DNA of 64,000 bases, from assembly GCA_016795155.1 (NCBI GenBank), contig JAEUIE010000055.1, positions 29,538-93,537 of the forward strand. Reading direction: 5' to 3'. Positions within the stretch are counted from its first letter, which is position 1. The number at the start of each line of letters is the position of its first letter. Shown piece after piece: positions 53,161 to 61,525 of this stretch. Below the pieces are notes generated by a model that was given only the letters and a program-made list of their open reading frames with translations, was not told the DNA's origin and made no database searches. Made by a program: the position numbers and the translations under genes. This DNA is from Planctomycetia bacterium (GTDB lineage: Bacteria > Planctomycetota > Planctomycetia > Gemmatales > HRBIN36).

Positions 53161-53532
53161 ATGAAACGACTCACTTTCGCCATCATCCTGACAGCTTCAA
53201 TGGGTTACACAACAGATCTGCATGCCCAGGGAGCGCCTCCTTCCACCGCATTCAACTGGCTTAATCTCAATCGAGGCGGTGCCAATGCAGCAACGAATTA
53301 TTATGGCATTGTACGCCCCAACAACATGACCCAGAACGCCCTGATGAATCTCAATCAGGATTACAACAACCTTCGGCAATCAGCATTGTCATCCAGGAAT
53401 CAACCACAGGAAGGCATTCAGGCCACTGGACACGCTGCCACCTTTATGAACTTTGGGCATTACTTTCCGGGTCTCAACAGATCAGGAGGTGGAGCTATGC
53501 GACCTGGTCAGGGCGGACCAGCACGACGCTAA
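53161..53532 (+). CDS. Small secreted protein of unknown function
   Basis: The protein has 123 residues and a signal peptide ('LTFAIILTASMGYTTDLHAQ'). The mature part is rich in Asn, Gly and Gln ('LNLNRGGANAATNYYG', 'MNFGHYFPGL') and ends with a basic Gly-rich tail. GAGAGG lies before the ATG. It is placed between the export lipoprotein and another small exported protein, in the same direction. I cannot name a family. A hairpin (53089-53112) precedes it. Confidence 0.75.
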   Translation: MKRLTFAIILTASMGYTTDLHAQGAPPSTAFNWLNLNRGGANAATNYYGIVRPNNMTQNALMNLNQDYNNLRQSALSSRNQPQEGIQATGHAATFMNFGHYFPGLNRSGGGAMRPGQGGPARR

Positions 53533-53568
53533 TGATATATCCATACCTGTCGGTATCAGGAGCATAAC

Positions 53569-53982
53569 ATGTCACGGAAGATTTTCTGTCTCGCGTTTCT
53601 TGTCATCTGCACCAACTGCGCCTGGGCAACCGATGTCAGCAAATATCCACCAGGCCAAAAGCCGTACGCTCGTCCCAAGGCGCCTTGCCCCAACGGTGTG
53701 CTCGCGGAAGAAGCCTGCTTCGGTTACTTCAACACCAAGTGGACGCAATGGCACCAGGCTTGCGGGCCTGAAGTAGCTACCGGACAGTCTGTCACAGGGC
53801 ATTCCTGCACTGACTGTGCCAGCAAAGGGATTATTCTTTTTGAATCAGACTCTGCAGCAAAGCAGGCTCCCTCGCAAACTCTCGTCAAGCCTGCACCGGA
53901 ATCTGTTCCCCAAAACGTGGCACCCAAACCGATGCCCAAGGAAATAGTACCGCCGAAGCCCATGCCACCTGTGAAAAAGTAG
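53569..53982 (+). CDS. Small Cys- and Pro-containing secreted protein
   Basis: The protein has 137 residues and a signal peptide ('IFCLAFLVICTNCAWA'). Four or more Cys are spaced through the mature part ('APCPNGVLAEEACFGYF', 'ACGPEVATG', 'HSCTDCASKG'), suggesting disulphides or a metal site. The tail is Pro/Lys-rich ('MPKEIVPPKPMPPVKK'). AGGAG precedes the ATG. It is the last of three exported-protein genes and is followed by a clear terminator. No family recognised. Confidence 0.75.
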   Translation: MSRKIFCLAFLVICTNCAWATDVSKYPPGQKPYARPKAPCPNGVLAEEACFGYFNTKWTQWHQACGPEVATGQSVTGHSCTDCASKGIILFESDSAAKQAPSQTLVKPAPESVPQNVAPKPMPKEIVPPKPMPPVKK

Positions 53983-54001
53983 AGCCAAAGCTGTAATCCG
54001 C

Positions 54002-54033
54002 AACACCCCACCTCCCGCAGTGGGGTGTTTTTA
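54002..54033 (+). terminator. Rho-independent terminator of the small exported-protein cluster
   Basis: The arms aacacccca and tggggtgtt are a perfect 9-bp stem with a CCTCCCGCAG loop, followed by TTTATTTT. It lies 19 bases past the last stop and directly before the stop of a convergent gene. Confidence 0.88.
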
Positions 54034-54564
54034 TTTTGCAAGACGAACGGCCTGCAGGATGAGTTGGATGTTCCTCTCCAACGATTCATCTTCCGTATTC
54101 ACTGTAATGCTCGGCAATGCAATCGGTTCACTGGTCGCCTTTACCTGATCATAGAGAGCTTCATTTCTGTCTGCTGCAGGATGCAGGCTCTGCTCATGAT
54201 CTTGCCGCAACCTGCTTCTCGCGACATTATCAGAACAGACACATTCCACGAGAATCAAGTCTCGCTGACAACGTGTCGTACATTCCCGCAATTGCATCAG
54301 TTGTTCAGATTTCGAAAAGGTTCGTCCATCAATGATGATGTGCCTGTCGGGGTTCCGTTCAGCATGAAACACAGCCAGTTGATAGAGAATATCCATGCAG
54401 AAATCGTTCTGCTGCCCCGAATATTCGATATTTTCAGAGGCAAATAAGGCTGCTCGAATGTCATCCTTATTCAACAGAACTGCGTTCAAGGATTTGCATA
54501 AAGCCTTGGCCAGCGTTGATTTACCTGTTCCGGGTAAGCCTGCGAATGCTATGAGCTTTGACAT
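54031..54564 (-). CDS. P-loop NTPase, small-molecule kinase-like
   Basis: The protein has 177 residues. The Walker A motif is 'IAFAGLPGTGKSTLAKALCK', and a second acidic motif is 'HIIIDGRTFSKSEQL'. This layout occurs in adenylylsulphate-kinase-like and zeta-toxin-like kinases (AAA_33 type). The substrate is not evident. The ATG at 54564, preceded by GGAAA, was preferred to the GTG three codons earlier. The gene is divergent from the PSD1 gene. Confidence 0.78.
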   Translation of the reverse strand: MSKLIAFAGLPGTGKSTLAKALCKSLNAVLLNKDDIRAALFASENIEYSGQQNDFCMDILYQLAVFHAERNPDRHIIIDGRTFSKSEQLMQLRECTTRCQRDLILVECVCSDNVARSRLRQDHEQSLHPAADRNEALYDQVKATSEPIALPSITVNTEDESLERNIQLILQAVRLAK

Positions 54565-54659
54565 TTTCCACACCCAAATCCCATCGACTCCCCCATTTTA
54601 GCGGGTAAGATATTATTACTGCTGGTAATCCCACCTGCCTGCTCTCTCCGAGGCGCATT

Positions 54660-57600
54660 ATGACGGTTAGCCGTATCTGCCTGCTGGCTGTTTGTTGCAT
54701 TCTGCTGACTGTTTTTGCCATCCATAATCAACAGGGAAATGCTCAACCACCCGCGACTCCCAAAATCGATTTCAATCGTCAGATAAAACCTATTCTCTCT
54801 GATCATTGCTACGCCTGTCATGGCCCCGATGAGAAGACTCGCAAAGCCGACTTACGGCTCGACACCAAAGATGGCCTTTTCGGAAAACTCGGCGACAACT
54901 TCGTCGTTAAACCTAACGATGCCGAGGCTTCGCTGCTAGTCGAACGCATCAACAGCGACGAAAAGAACAAGGTCATGCCACCGGCCAAGCACAACAAGCC
55001 ACTCAAACCTGAACAGAAGAAAATTCTCGAAGTATGGATCAAGCAGGGCGCCAACTGGTCGAACCATTGGGCGTTTGAAGCACCTAGGAAACTCACCCCG
55101 CCAAGCATTAAACAAAGCGACTGGATTCGCAACACCATTGATGCGTTCATCCTCGCCAAACTCAATGAACAGGGACTGACTACTTCGCCACCAGCTACCA
55201 AATCGCAACTACTCCGACGAGTTTATCTCGATCTCACGGGTCTGCCGCCCACGCCTGCTGATGTTGATGCTTTCCTGGCAGACAACTCTCCCCAGGCTTA
55301 CGAGAAGGTAGTTGATCGTTTACTTTCCAGCCCACGCTACGCCGAGCATCAGGCCCGACATTGGCTCGATGTCGCCCGCTATGGCGACACGCATGGCCTG
55401 CACCTGGATAACTACCGCGAAGCCTGGCCCTACCGTGAATGGGTGATCAAGAGCTTCCTCAAGAACCAGCCCTACGATCAGTTCATCACCGAACAACTAG
55501 CCGGCGACCTGCTCCCCAACCCTACGCTCGATCAGATCATCGCCACCGGCTACAACCGTTGCCATGTCACCACCAGTGAGGGTGGCTCCATCGAAGAGGA
55601 AGTCTACGTCCGTAACGTTGTTGACCAGGTAGATACGTTTGGCACCGTGTTCCTGGGATTAACCGTAGGCTGCGCCCGCTGTCACGATCATAAGTATGAT
55701 CCCTTCTCCACTAAGGAGTACTACCAGTTCTTCGCATTCTTCAACAACATCGATGGCTCGCCACTCGATGGCAACGCCGCCCGCCATGCTCCCATTACCA
55801 AAGTAGGCACACCAGAGCAACTGGCCAAGCTCGCTGAGATGCAGAAGCAGATTGATGCCGTTACGCAGAAAATCAAAACCGAACTAGCTCATATCAAGTA
55901 TGAAGAGCCAAAGCTAGTCGTTAAGAAATCTCCAACCGTACGTTCTGACCATGTATGGATTGACGATGATTTGCCCAAAGGAGCCAAAGTCAGCAGCGAC
56001 GGGAGTCATAACGGCAAATGGATGTTTGTCAGTAGCCCAACGGCACCAGTCTTTTCAGGAAAATTTGCTCATACCCGTACTGCAAAGGGCTTGAGTCAGC
56101 ATTTTGTCGAAGGAGCCTTGCGCGGTCTGGTTATTGGAACTGGTGATTCACTGTTTGCTTATGTTTACCTCGATCCTAAGGATCCTCCCAAAGAAATCAT
56201 GCTCCAGTGGAATACTGTCGACTGGAAACACCGTGCCTACTGGGGGGAGAACAAGATTGATTGGGGAACCGACAAGACCGGCTCCCGACAATACATGGGT
56301 GCGTTGCCGGAGCCAGGACGATGGGTGCGACTCAATATACCAGTCGACAAGGTAGGTCTCAAACCGGGAGATGTCATCACGGGCTGGGCTTTCACCCAAT
56401 TCGATGGCACCGTCACCTGGGACAAGGCTGGCATCGTTACCAAAACTCAACAGGGCGAGCAGTGGTTTGATTCATTGAATGGCTGGCTGGAATATGAGCA
56501 ATCAATCGGTGGCGCCAAGTTGCCTCAAAATATACAAAAGCTGATCAAAGTGTCGCTCGAAAAGCGAACAGATGCTCAAAAACAGGAACTCAAAGAGTAC
56601 TTCCTGGAATACATCAATCCCACCACTCGCGAGAACTTTACTGCATTGCATAATGAATTGGCCAAGGCAAGGCAGGACCGGGAAGTGTTTGATTCAAGCA
56701 TCCCCGCAACCCTGATCTTCAAGGAACGCAAGGAACCCCGCCAGGCATTCATCCTCAAGCGTGGCGAGTACGATCAGCGAGGCGACAAGGTCGAACGGGG
56801 CACACCCGTTATGTTCCCACCGATGAAGCCAAATGAAAGGAAAGACCGACTCGGCTTGGCCAACTGGTTGCTTGATCCCAACCATCCCACCACTGCTCGT
56901 GTCGCCGTCAACCGCTTCTGGCAGCAAGTTTTCGGGACCGGACTCGTCAAAACCACCGAAGACCTAGGCCTGCAAGGCGAACCACCAACGCATCAAGAAC
57001 TGCTCGATTGGCTCGCTGTCGAGTTCCGCGAGTCAGGTTGGGATGTCAAGAAACTGATGAAGCTGATGGTGATGTCAAACACCTATCAACAATCTGCCAA
57101 GATCAGCAGCGACCGCTACGCCAAAGACCCAGGCAACCGTTACTATTCCCGTGGCCCCCGCCATCGCCTCGATGCTGAAGTGCTGCGTGATCAGGCCCTC
57201 TTTGTCAGTGGCCTCCTCGTCGAAAAACTAGGCGGCCCCAGCGTCAAGCCACCTCAACCCAACGGCCTGTGGGAAGCAGTGGGCTACGTCAGCAGCAACA
57301 CCGCTAACTTCAAAGCAGACACCGGCCACGAAAAAGTCCACCGCCGTAGTCTTTATACCTTCTGGAAACGCACCGCACCGCCACCGCAAATGTCCGCCAT
57401 GGATGCGCCATCCAGGGAATCGTGCACGGTTCGAAGAGAGCGCACCAACACACCACTGCAAGCACTGTTGATGCTGAATGAAACACAATATGTGGAATGC
57501 GCCAGAGCATTAGCAGAACGCGCGATGTCTTCCCCCCTCTCCCCCCCGGGGAGAGGAGCCGGGAATGAGGGGGTTTATCTATCCGTAGCCCGGTTGAAAT

Positions 57601-57830
57601 TTATCTTCAAATCCATCCTCGCCCGCGATGCCGACGCAAGCGAACTCGCCGTCCTGAAAACCGCCTACCACGACCACCTGAAACAATACACCAACAAACC
57701 CACCGAAGCTGACAAACTCCTCGCCATCGGCGAAAGCAAGCCCAACGATAAACTCAACAAACAAGAACTAGCCGCGTTGACGATGATCGCCAATATCGTC
57801 TTCAACCTGGATGAGGCGGTGACAAAATAA
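54660..57830 (+). CDS. PSD1 planctomycete cytochrome-C-like protein (PSCyt1-DUF1549-DUF1553) with in-frame repeat
   Basis: The protein has 1056 residues and a signal peptide ('RICLLAVCCILLTVFAIHNQ'). PSCyt1 is at the N-terminus with a haem motif, C-Y-A-C-H (residues 50-54). DUF1549 follows ('RRVYLDLTGLPPTPADVDAF', 'ARHWLDVARYGDTHGLHLDN'). DUF1553 ends it ('DPNHPTTARVAVNRFWQQVF', 'RRERTNTPLQALLMLNET'). Between them lies a jellyroll-like insert (about 400-650). Residues from about 957 ('SSPLSPPGRGAGNEGV') come from a C-rich palindromic repeat inside DUF1553. Its partner, the DUF1501 gene, lies 90 bases downstream. Confidence 0.92.
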   Translation: MTVSRICLLAVCCILLTVFAIHNQQGNAQPPATPKIDFNRQIKPILSDHCYACHGPDEKTRKADLRLDTKDGLFGKLGDNFVVKPNDAEASLLVERINSDEKNKVMPPAKHNKPLKPEQKKILEVWIKQGANWSNHWAFEAPRKLTPPSIKQSDWIRNTIDAFILAKLNEQGLTTSPPATKSQLLRRVYLDLTGLPPTPADVDAFLADNSPQAYEKVVDRLLSSPRYAEHQARHWLDVARYGDTHGLHLDNYREAWPYREWVIKSFLKNQPYDQFITEQLAGDLLPNPTLDQIIATGYNRCHVTTSEGGSIEEEVYVRNVVDQVDTFGTVFLGLTVGCARCHDHKYDPFSTKEYYQFFAFFNNIDGSPLDGNAARHAPITKVGTPEQLAKLAEMQKQIDAVTQKIKTELAHIKYEEPKLVVKKSPTVRSDHVWIDDDLPKGAKVSSDGSHNGKWMFVSSPTAPVFSGKFAHTRTAKGLSQHFVEGALRGLVIGTGDSLFAYVYLDPKDPPKEIMLQWNTVDWKHRAYWGENKIDWGTDKTGSRQYMGALPEPGRWVRLNIPVDKVGLKPGDVITGWAFTQFDGTVTWDKAGIVTKTQQGEQWFDSLNGWLEYEQSIGGAKLPQNIQKLIKVSLEKRTDAQKQELKEYFLEYINPTTRENFTALHNELAKARQDREVFDSSIPATLIFKERKEPRQAFILKRGEYDQRGDKVERGTPVMFPPMKPNERKDRLGLANWLLDPNHPTTARVAVNRFWQQVFGTGLVKTTEDLGLQGEPPTHQELLDWLAVEFRESGWDVKKLMKLMVMSNTYQQSAKISSDRYAKDPGNRYYSRGPRHRLDAEVLRDQALFVSGLLVEKLGGPSVKPPQPNGLWEAVGYVSSNTANFKADTGHEKVHRRSLYTFWKRTAPPPQMSAMDAPSRESCTVRRERTNTPLQALLMLNETQYVECARALAERAMSSPLSPPGRGAGNEGVYLSVARLKFIFKSILARDADASELAVLKTAYHDHLKQYTNKPTEADKLLAIGESKPNDKLNKQELAALTMIANIVFNLDEAVTK
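57528..57573. repeat. C-rich palindromic element inside the PSD1 gene
   Basis: The sequence tcttcccccctctccccccc-ggggagagg with tail agccgggaatgaggggg is a further copy of the 35701 element. It is read in the same frame as in ileS (S-P-L-S-P-x-G-R-G-A-G-x-E-G). It lies between 'ARALAERAM' and 'VARLKFIFKSILAR'. Confidence 0.88.
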
Positions 57831-57902
57831 TGGCAGCCCGACGCGCTAGCGAGGAACGTCGATCGAATGTATAACGCCCCTTGCTAGCGCTGCGGGCTGC
57901 CA
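57831..57902. repeat. TGGCAGCCCG palindrome between PSD1 and DUF1501 genes
   Basis: The arms tggcagcccg-acgcgctagcgagg (57831-57854) and ccttgctagcgctgcgggctgcca (57879-57902) pair with few mismatches around a 24-base loop. It lies inside an operon-like pair, so it might modulate read-through between the two genes rather than end transcription. Confidence 0.75.
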
Positions 57903-57920
57903 TGTAACAGGATTAACTAA

Positions 57921-59381
57921 ATGACCCCCTACCACGAATCCTTGAATCTCCTCACCCGCCGCCAGCTCTTTGCCAAGGGCGCGCTGGGACTCGGTACTGT
58001 CGCCCTCTCCGGCATGCTCCCCGCCAACATCCAGGCTGGTGACAAGATACAGGCCAAGGGTGGCATCCCCGGGTTGCCTCACTTCGCTCCCAAGGCCAAG
58101 CGGGCCATCTATCTCTTCATGAACGAAGGTCCCTCGCAGATGGACATGTGGGACTACAAACCCAAGATGGGGGACATGTTCGACAAAGACCTCCCCGAAT
58201 CGATCCGCAAAGGCCAGCGGCTCACCACCATGACCAGCGGCCAAACCCGCTTCCCCATCGCGCCCTCAAAATACAAGTTCAGTCAACACGGCAAGAATGG
58301 CACCTGGGCCAGCGAACTCATTCCGTACACTGCCAAAATCGTCGACGAGATCGCCCTCATCAAATCGGTCTGGACCGAAGCCATCAACCACGACCCCGCG
58401 GTCACCTACATCTGCACCGGCAACCAGATTCCCGGTCGGCCCAGCCTCGGCGCCTGGCTCAGCTACGGCCTTGGCACCATGAACGAGAACCTGCCCGAGT
58501 TCGTCGTCATGACTGCTTCATGGACAGGTCGCAAGGAAGCCCAGGCGATATACAACCGCCTGTGGGGTTCAGGCTTCCTGCCCAGCAAGCACCAGGGAGT
58601 AGCGCTCCGCTCCAAAGGCGATCCGGTGCTCTTCCTTTCGAATCCGCCCGGCGTTGATGCAGGCACCCGCCGCAAAACCCTCGATGCCATCGCCCGGCTC
58701 AATCAGCATCACTACGAACAGATGACCGACCCGGAGACGCAGACCCGCATCGCCCAGTACGAAATGGCGTTCCGCATGCAGACCAGCGTCCCCGAACTGA
58801 CTGACCTCAGCAAGGAACCCAAGCACATCCTCGATATGTACGGCCCTGATGTGCTGAAGCCCGGCACCTTTGCTGCCAGTTGCCTCTTAGCCCGTCGCAT
58901 GATCGAGCGTGATGTCCGCTTCATCCAGATCTTCCACCGAGGCTGGGATCAGCACTTCGCCTTGCCCATCGACCTGCCCAACCAGTGCAAGGATGTCGAC
59001 CAGGCCTGCTACGCCCTCATCACTGATCTGAAACAGCGAGGCCTTCTCGACGAAACGCTCGTCATCTGGGGCGGCGAGTTTGGCCGGACTATTTATTGCC
59101 AGGGCGGCCTCACCCGCGATAACTACGGCCGCGATCACCACCCCCGCTGCTTCACCATGTGGATGGCCGGCGGCGGTATCAAGCCAGGCATCACCTACGG
59201 CGAAACGGATGACTTCAGCTACAACATCACCAAAGACCCCGTCCACATCCACGACCTCAACGCCACTATTCTGCATTGTTTAGGTATCGACCACAAACGC
59301 CTGAGCTACAAGTTCCAGGGCCTCGATATCCGCCTGACGGGGGTAGAGGAACACGCGGCGGTGAAGGGAATTTTGATTTAG
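57921..59381 (+). CDS. Tat-exported DUF1501 protein
   Basis: The protein has 486 residues. The Tat signal is '[20 protein letters not shown]'. DUF1501 has a sulphatase/alkaline-phosphatase-like fold: '[18 protein letters not shown]' at the start, '[20 protein letters not shown]' in the middle, then '[17 protein letters not shown]' and '[20 protein letters not shown]'. It is the usual neighbour of PSD1-type cytochromes in planctomycetes and is thought to take part with them in degradation of complex polysaccharides or sulphated compounds. The reaction is unknown. Confidence 0.9.
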   Translation: MTPYHESLNLLTRRQLFAKGALGLGTVALSGMLPANIQAGDKIQAKGGIPGLPHFAPKAKRAIYLFMNEGPSQMDMWDYKPKMGDMFDKDLPESIRKGQRLTTMTSGQTRFPIAPSKYKFSQHGKNGTWASELIPYTAKIVDEIALIKSVWTEAINHDPAVTYICTGNQIPGRPSLGAWLSYGLGTMNENLPEFVVMTASWTGRKEAQAIYNRLWGSGFLPSKHQGVALRSKGDPVLFLSNPPGVDAGTRRKTLDAIARLNQHHYEQMTDPETQTRIAQYEMAFRMQTSVPELTDLSKEPKHILDMYGPDVLKPGTFAASCLLARRMIERDVRFIQIFHRGWDQHFALPIDLPNQCKDVDQACYALITDLKQRGLLDETLVIWGGEFGRTIYCQGGLTRDNYGRDHHPRCFTMWMAGGGIKPGITYGETDDFSYNITKDPVHIHDLNATILHCLGIDHKRLSYKFQGLDIRLTGVEEHAAVKGILI

Positions 59382-59424
59382 CTTGTCAATTCACCAATTG
59401 ACAAGAATGTCAATTGAGTATAAT
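59382..59424 (+). promoter_or_regulatory. Promoter and operator of the toxin-antitoxin operon
   Basis: The arms cttgtcaatt (59382-59391) and aattgacaag (59396-59405) are a perfect 10-bp inverted repeat with a CACC spacer. The second arm contains TTGACA (59398-59403), a consensus -35. TATAAT lies at 59419-59424 after 15 bases. A further half-site, tgtcaattg, lies between the two boxes (59409-59417). The antitoxin is likely to bind here and repress its own operon. Confidence 0.8.
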
Positions 59425-59434
59425 AGAGTTGGAT

Positions 59435-59686
59435 ATGCTTGTTACTTTGACTGATCAGGCTGCTGACGAAGCCAGCCAGTTGCCAAAAGCTATCCGTGCC
59501 AGGATACTCAAAATCGTTGACCGGTTGGCATTTTGGCCTGATGTCAGTGGAGCCAAACCACTGCGTGCCAACCTTGCAGGCCACTACCGAATCCGTACTG
59601 GTGATTATCGCTTGCAGTTTCGGGTAAGCGACGACCTGATCATCATCGAGAAAATCGGCCATCGAGATGGCTTTTACGAGGATTAA
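59435..59686 (+). CDS. RelE/ParE-family toxin
   Basis: The protein has 83 residues. It shows the compact RelE/ParE pattern: 'LPKAIRARILKIVDRLAFWP', then 'KPLRANLAGHYRIRTGDYRL' and 'LIIIEKIGHRDGFYED'. These carry Arg, Tyr and His residues typical of the ribosome-dependent nuclease fold. The ATG at 59435 is used because an in-frame TTG at 59414 lies upstream of the -10 box. The expected transcript would then begin only a few bases before the ATG (near leaderless). The antitoxin gene follows after two bases. Confidence 0.85.
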   Translation: MLVTLTDQAADEASQLPKAIRARILKIVDRLAFWPDVSGAKPLRANLAGHYRIRTGDYRLQFRVSDDLIIIEKIGHRDGFYED

Positions 59687-59688
59687 TC

Positions 59689-60039
59689 ATGAGCATTGCT
59701 CCAGTTACACTCAACGGAAAAGCATACGTCATCCTGGAAAGAGATGAGTACGAATCTATGAAACGGGGGAATAGTGAACCTTCACTTCCTGAATTTCCAA
59801 AGCGCGGCAAGCATGGATATCCGGCTGCTGAGTACATGCGTGTCTCTATCGCCCGGGACATCATACAAGACCGAAGAAAAGCTGGCCTCACCCAGAAAGA
59901 ACTCGCCAACCTCGCAGGCATTCGCGTCGAAACACTTTGCCGAATTGAAACCGGTAAGCATACTCCCAGCGTGACTACGATTGAGAGGATTGAACGTGCA
60001 TTGTTGAAGATTGGTAAAAAGAAACGAACGCAATCATAA
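59689..60039 (+). CDS. XRE-type antitoxin
   Basis: The protein has 116 residues. The N-terminal 60 residues begin 'VTLNGKAYVILERDEYESM', a Phd/YefM-like opening that could hold the toxin. The C-terminal half is a Cro/C1 helix-turn-helix ('RKAGLTQKELANLAGIRVET' then 'LCRIETGKHTPSVTTIERI'). The toxin-first order is as in higBA. Its likely target is the inverted repeat at 59382. Confidence 0.85.
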   Translation: MSIAPVTLNGKAYVILERDEYESMKRGNSEPSLPEFPKRGKHGYPAAEYMRVSIARDIIQDRRKAGLTQKELANLAGIRVETLCRIETGKHTPSVTTIERIERALLKIGKKKRTQS

Positions 60040-60133
60040 TTGAGTGTACGTACTTTGTTTAATTGCTTGATAACAACTTTCACATGAAGTAGGATTGAGC
60101 GGATTTCCGACATTCAAATTCAGGACATTTGCA

Positions 60134-60766
60134 ATGTGGACAGCTATCTCATTAGCGTTGATCGCGCTAATTGCAGTTTCACTGGCATTAATTGTCTGGA
60201 AAATATGGGCACCGGCACGAAAAAGAAGACAGTTCTCAATAGATAGTGCATTGGGCAAAATCCAAGAAGTCGGCGAACTTTGTGTTCTCAAAGCACATGT
60301 AAAAGAAGTTGTTACAGTAACTTTGTCAACTTTGCTTTTTACAAGAGCGAAAATGCTTGCAATATGTAACTTCGAGATCGAATTTAGATACAACTTGCGC
60401 AAAACGAGAATTGAGAATAAAGAAGGCAGTGGCAGCTTCAGATTGGTTCTGCCACCTTACAACTGCGAGGTAATCCCGAGAAAACTAGAGTTCTATCACG
60501 AGCAAAGGGCAAGATTTCTCGGCTTACTTACATTTGATTTTTCGCTCGAAGAACGTAATAGCCTTATCGAGCAAGCCCGCGAGAAAGCAACAGAACAAGC
60601 ACAACTGCTGTATGAATCGATTGAGGGACAAGTTCAGGCTTCAGCAAAAACAACTCTGAATGCAATAGCAACTGCATTTGGCGCTGAATCTGTAGAATTT
60701 GAATTCGCCAAACCTGAAACGGTCAAGGAAGAGATTCGAAATGGCATGAAGAGTCTTGCTGCATAG
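60134..60766 (+). CDS. DUF4230-like membrane protein (first of a pair)
   Basis: The protein has 210 residues. One N-terminal helix ('AISLALIALIAVSLALIVWK') is followed by a domain with 'VGELCVLKAHVKEVVTVTL' and the closing 'IEQAREKATEQAQLLYESIE'. This is the arrangement of DUF4230 proteins, whose function is unknown. The coding sequence is plainly richer in A and T than the surrounding genes. The ATG at 60134 was chosen to begin the membrane segment. The next gene starts 39 bases on. Confidence 0.62.
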   Translation: MWTAISLALIALIAVSLALIVWKIWAPARKRRQFSIDSALGKIQEVGELCVLKAHVKEVVTVTLSTLLFTRAKMLAICNFEIEFRYNLRKTRIENKEGSGSFRLVLPPYNCEVIPRKLEFYHEQRARFLGLLTFDFSLEERNSLIEQAREKATEQAQLLYESIEGQVQASAKTTLNAIATAFGAESVEFEFAKPETVKEEIRNGMKSLAA

Positions 60767-60805
60767 ATGATATTTAACAAATTACACACTCTTTGGAGAT
60801 TAACT

Positions 60806-61492
60806 ATGCGATTCGCATTAGCTGTTCTCATCATTATAGGACTTACAAAGAACACAAATGCTCAAGTGCCACCACCGCCTGTATGGGGGTTTGCTATTCG
60901 CATTGTCATTATTGTTGCCGAAAAAGGCTGGCAGTTTTGGAGGTACGCAGATAGCCAGTTGTTTCCTAGCAAACTCTACGATAGTGTTTTTCAAGTCACC
61001 TCCGATAAAACAACCTCTCATTTCGTCGTAAAATCCATTGAAGCCAAGTTAGAAATTGGTGGTGAATCTCCGTTTGCCCTTGGAGACATACGTGTTAAAT
61101 ATGAAGTTCCTTGCACCCTTGAGTATTTTGTTGATCTTAAGAAAGTGATCTCTGCAGATATTACTGTCAGTAAGCAAAATAGGACTGTAACTCTCTATCT
61201 CAGCGATATTGAATTCAAGAAGCCAAACCTGGACCTCGAGAATAAGAAGGAGTTGGAGGTCTACAAATACTGGACTCGATTCGACTCAACACTGAATAAC
61301 TTGAAAGAAGAGGTACTTGGTCAGCGACTAAGTTCCAAAGCAAGAGAGGAGCAAGAGAAATTCAAGCCAGAAGCCATGAAAGCCGCAAAGAGCCAACTCA
61401 CTGAACTATTGCCCAAGTTCTTACATGATGAATACAAGACCTATAAAGTGATAATACGATTCCGAGAGGAAGCTGATCAGGATGGAAAGTAG
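60806..61492 (+). CDS. Secreted DUF4230-like protein (second of a pair)
   Basis: The protein has 228 residues and a signal peptide ('FALAVLIIIGLTKNTNAQV'). A beta-rich segment ('LGDIRVKYEVPCTLEYFVDL', 'ADITVSKQNRTVTLYLSDIE') is followed by long charged helices ('SSKAREEQEKFKPEAMKAAK'), as in the neighbour. The two look like distant relatives. GGAG lies eight bases before the ATG at 60806. An earlier ATG at 60767 directly abuts the previous stop. Base composition is A/T-rich like its partner. Confidence 0.6.
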   Translation: MRFALAVLIIIGLTKNTNAQVPPPPVWGFAIRIVIIVAEKGWQFWRYADSQLFPSKLYDSVFQVTSDKTTSHFVVKSIEAKLEIGGESPFALGDIRVKYEVPCTLEYFVDLKKVISADITVSKQNRTVTLYLSDIEFKKPNLDLENKKELEVYKYWTRFDSTLNNLKEEVLGQRLSSKAREEQEKFKPEAMKAAKSQLTELLPKFLHDEYKTYKVIIRFREEADQDGK

Positions 61493-61525
61493 TTGCTCAA
61501 ATCCTGTCAATCGAGTTGTTACTGG

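Noticed and set aside
52071..53186. A 371-codon open frame opposite the polysaccharide export gene
   Set aside because: The plus-strand gene has a lipobox, a ribosome site and family motifs. The minus frame has none.
59414..59434. TTG start for the RelE/ParE toxin
   Set aside because: It lies upstream of the -10 box of the only good promoter, so it would not be in the transcript.
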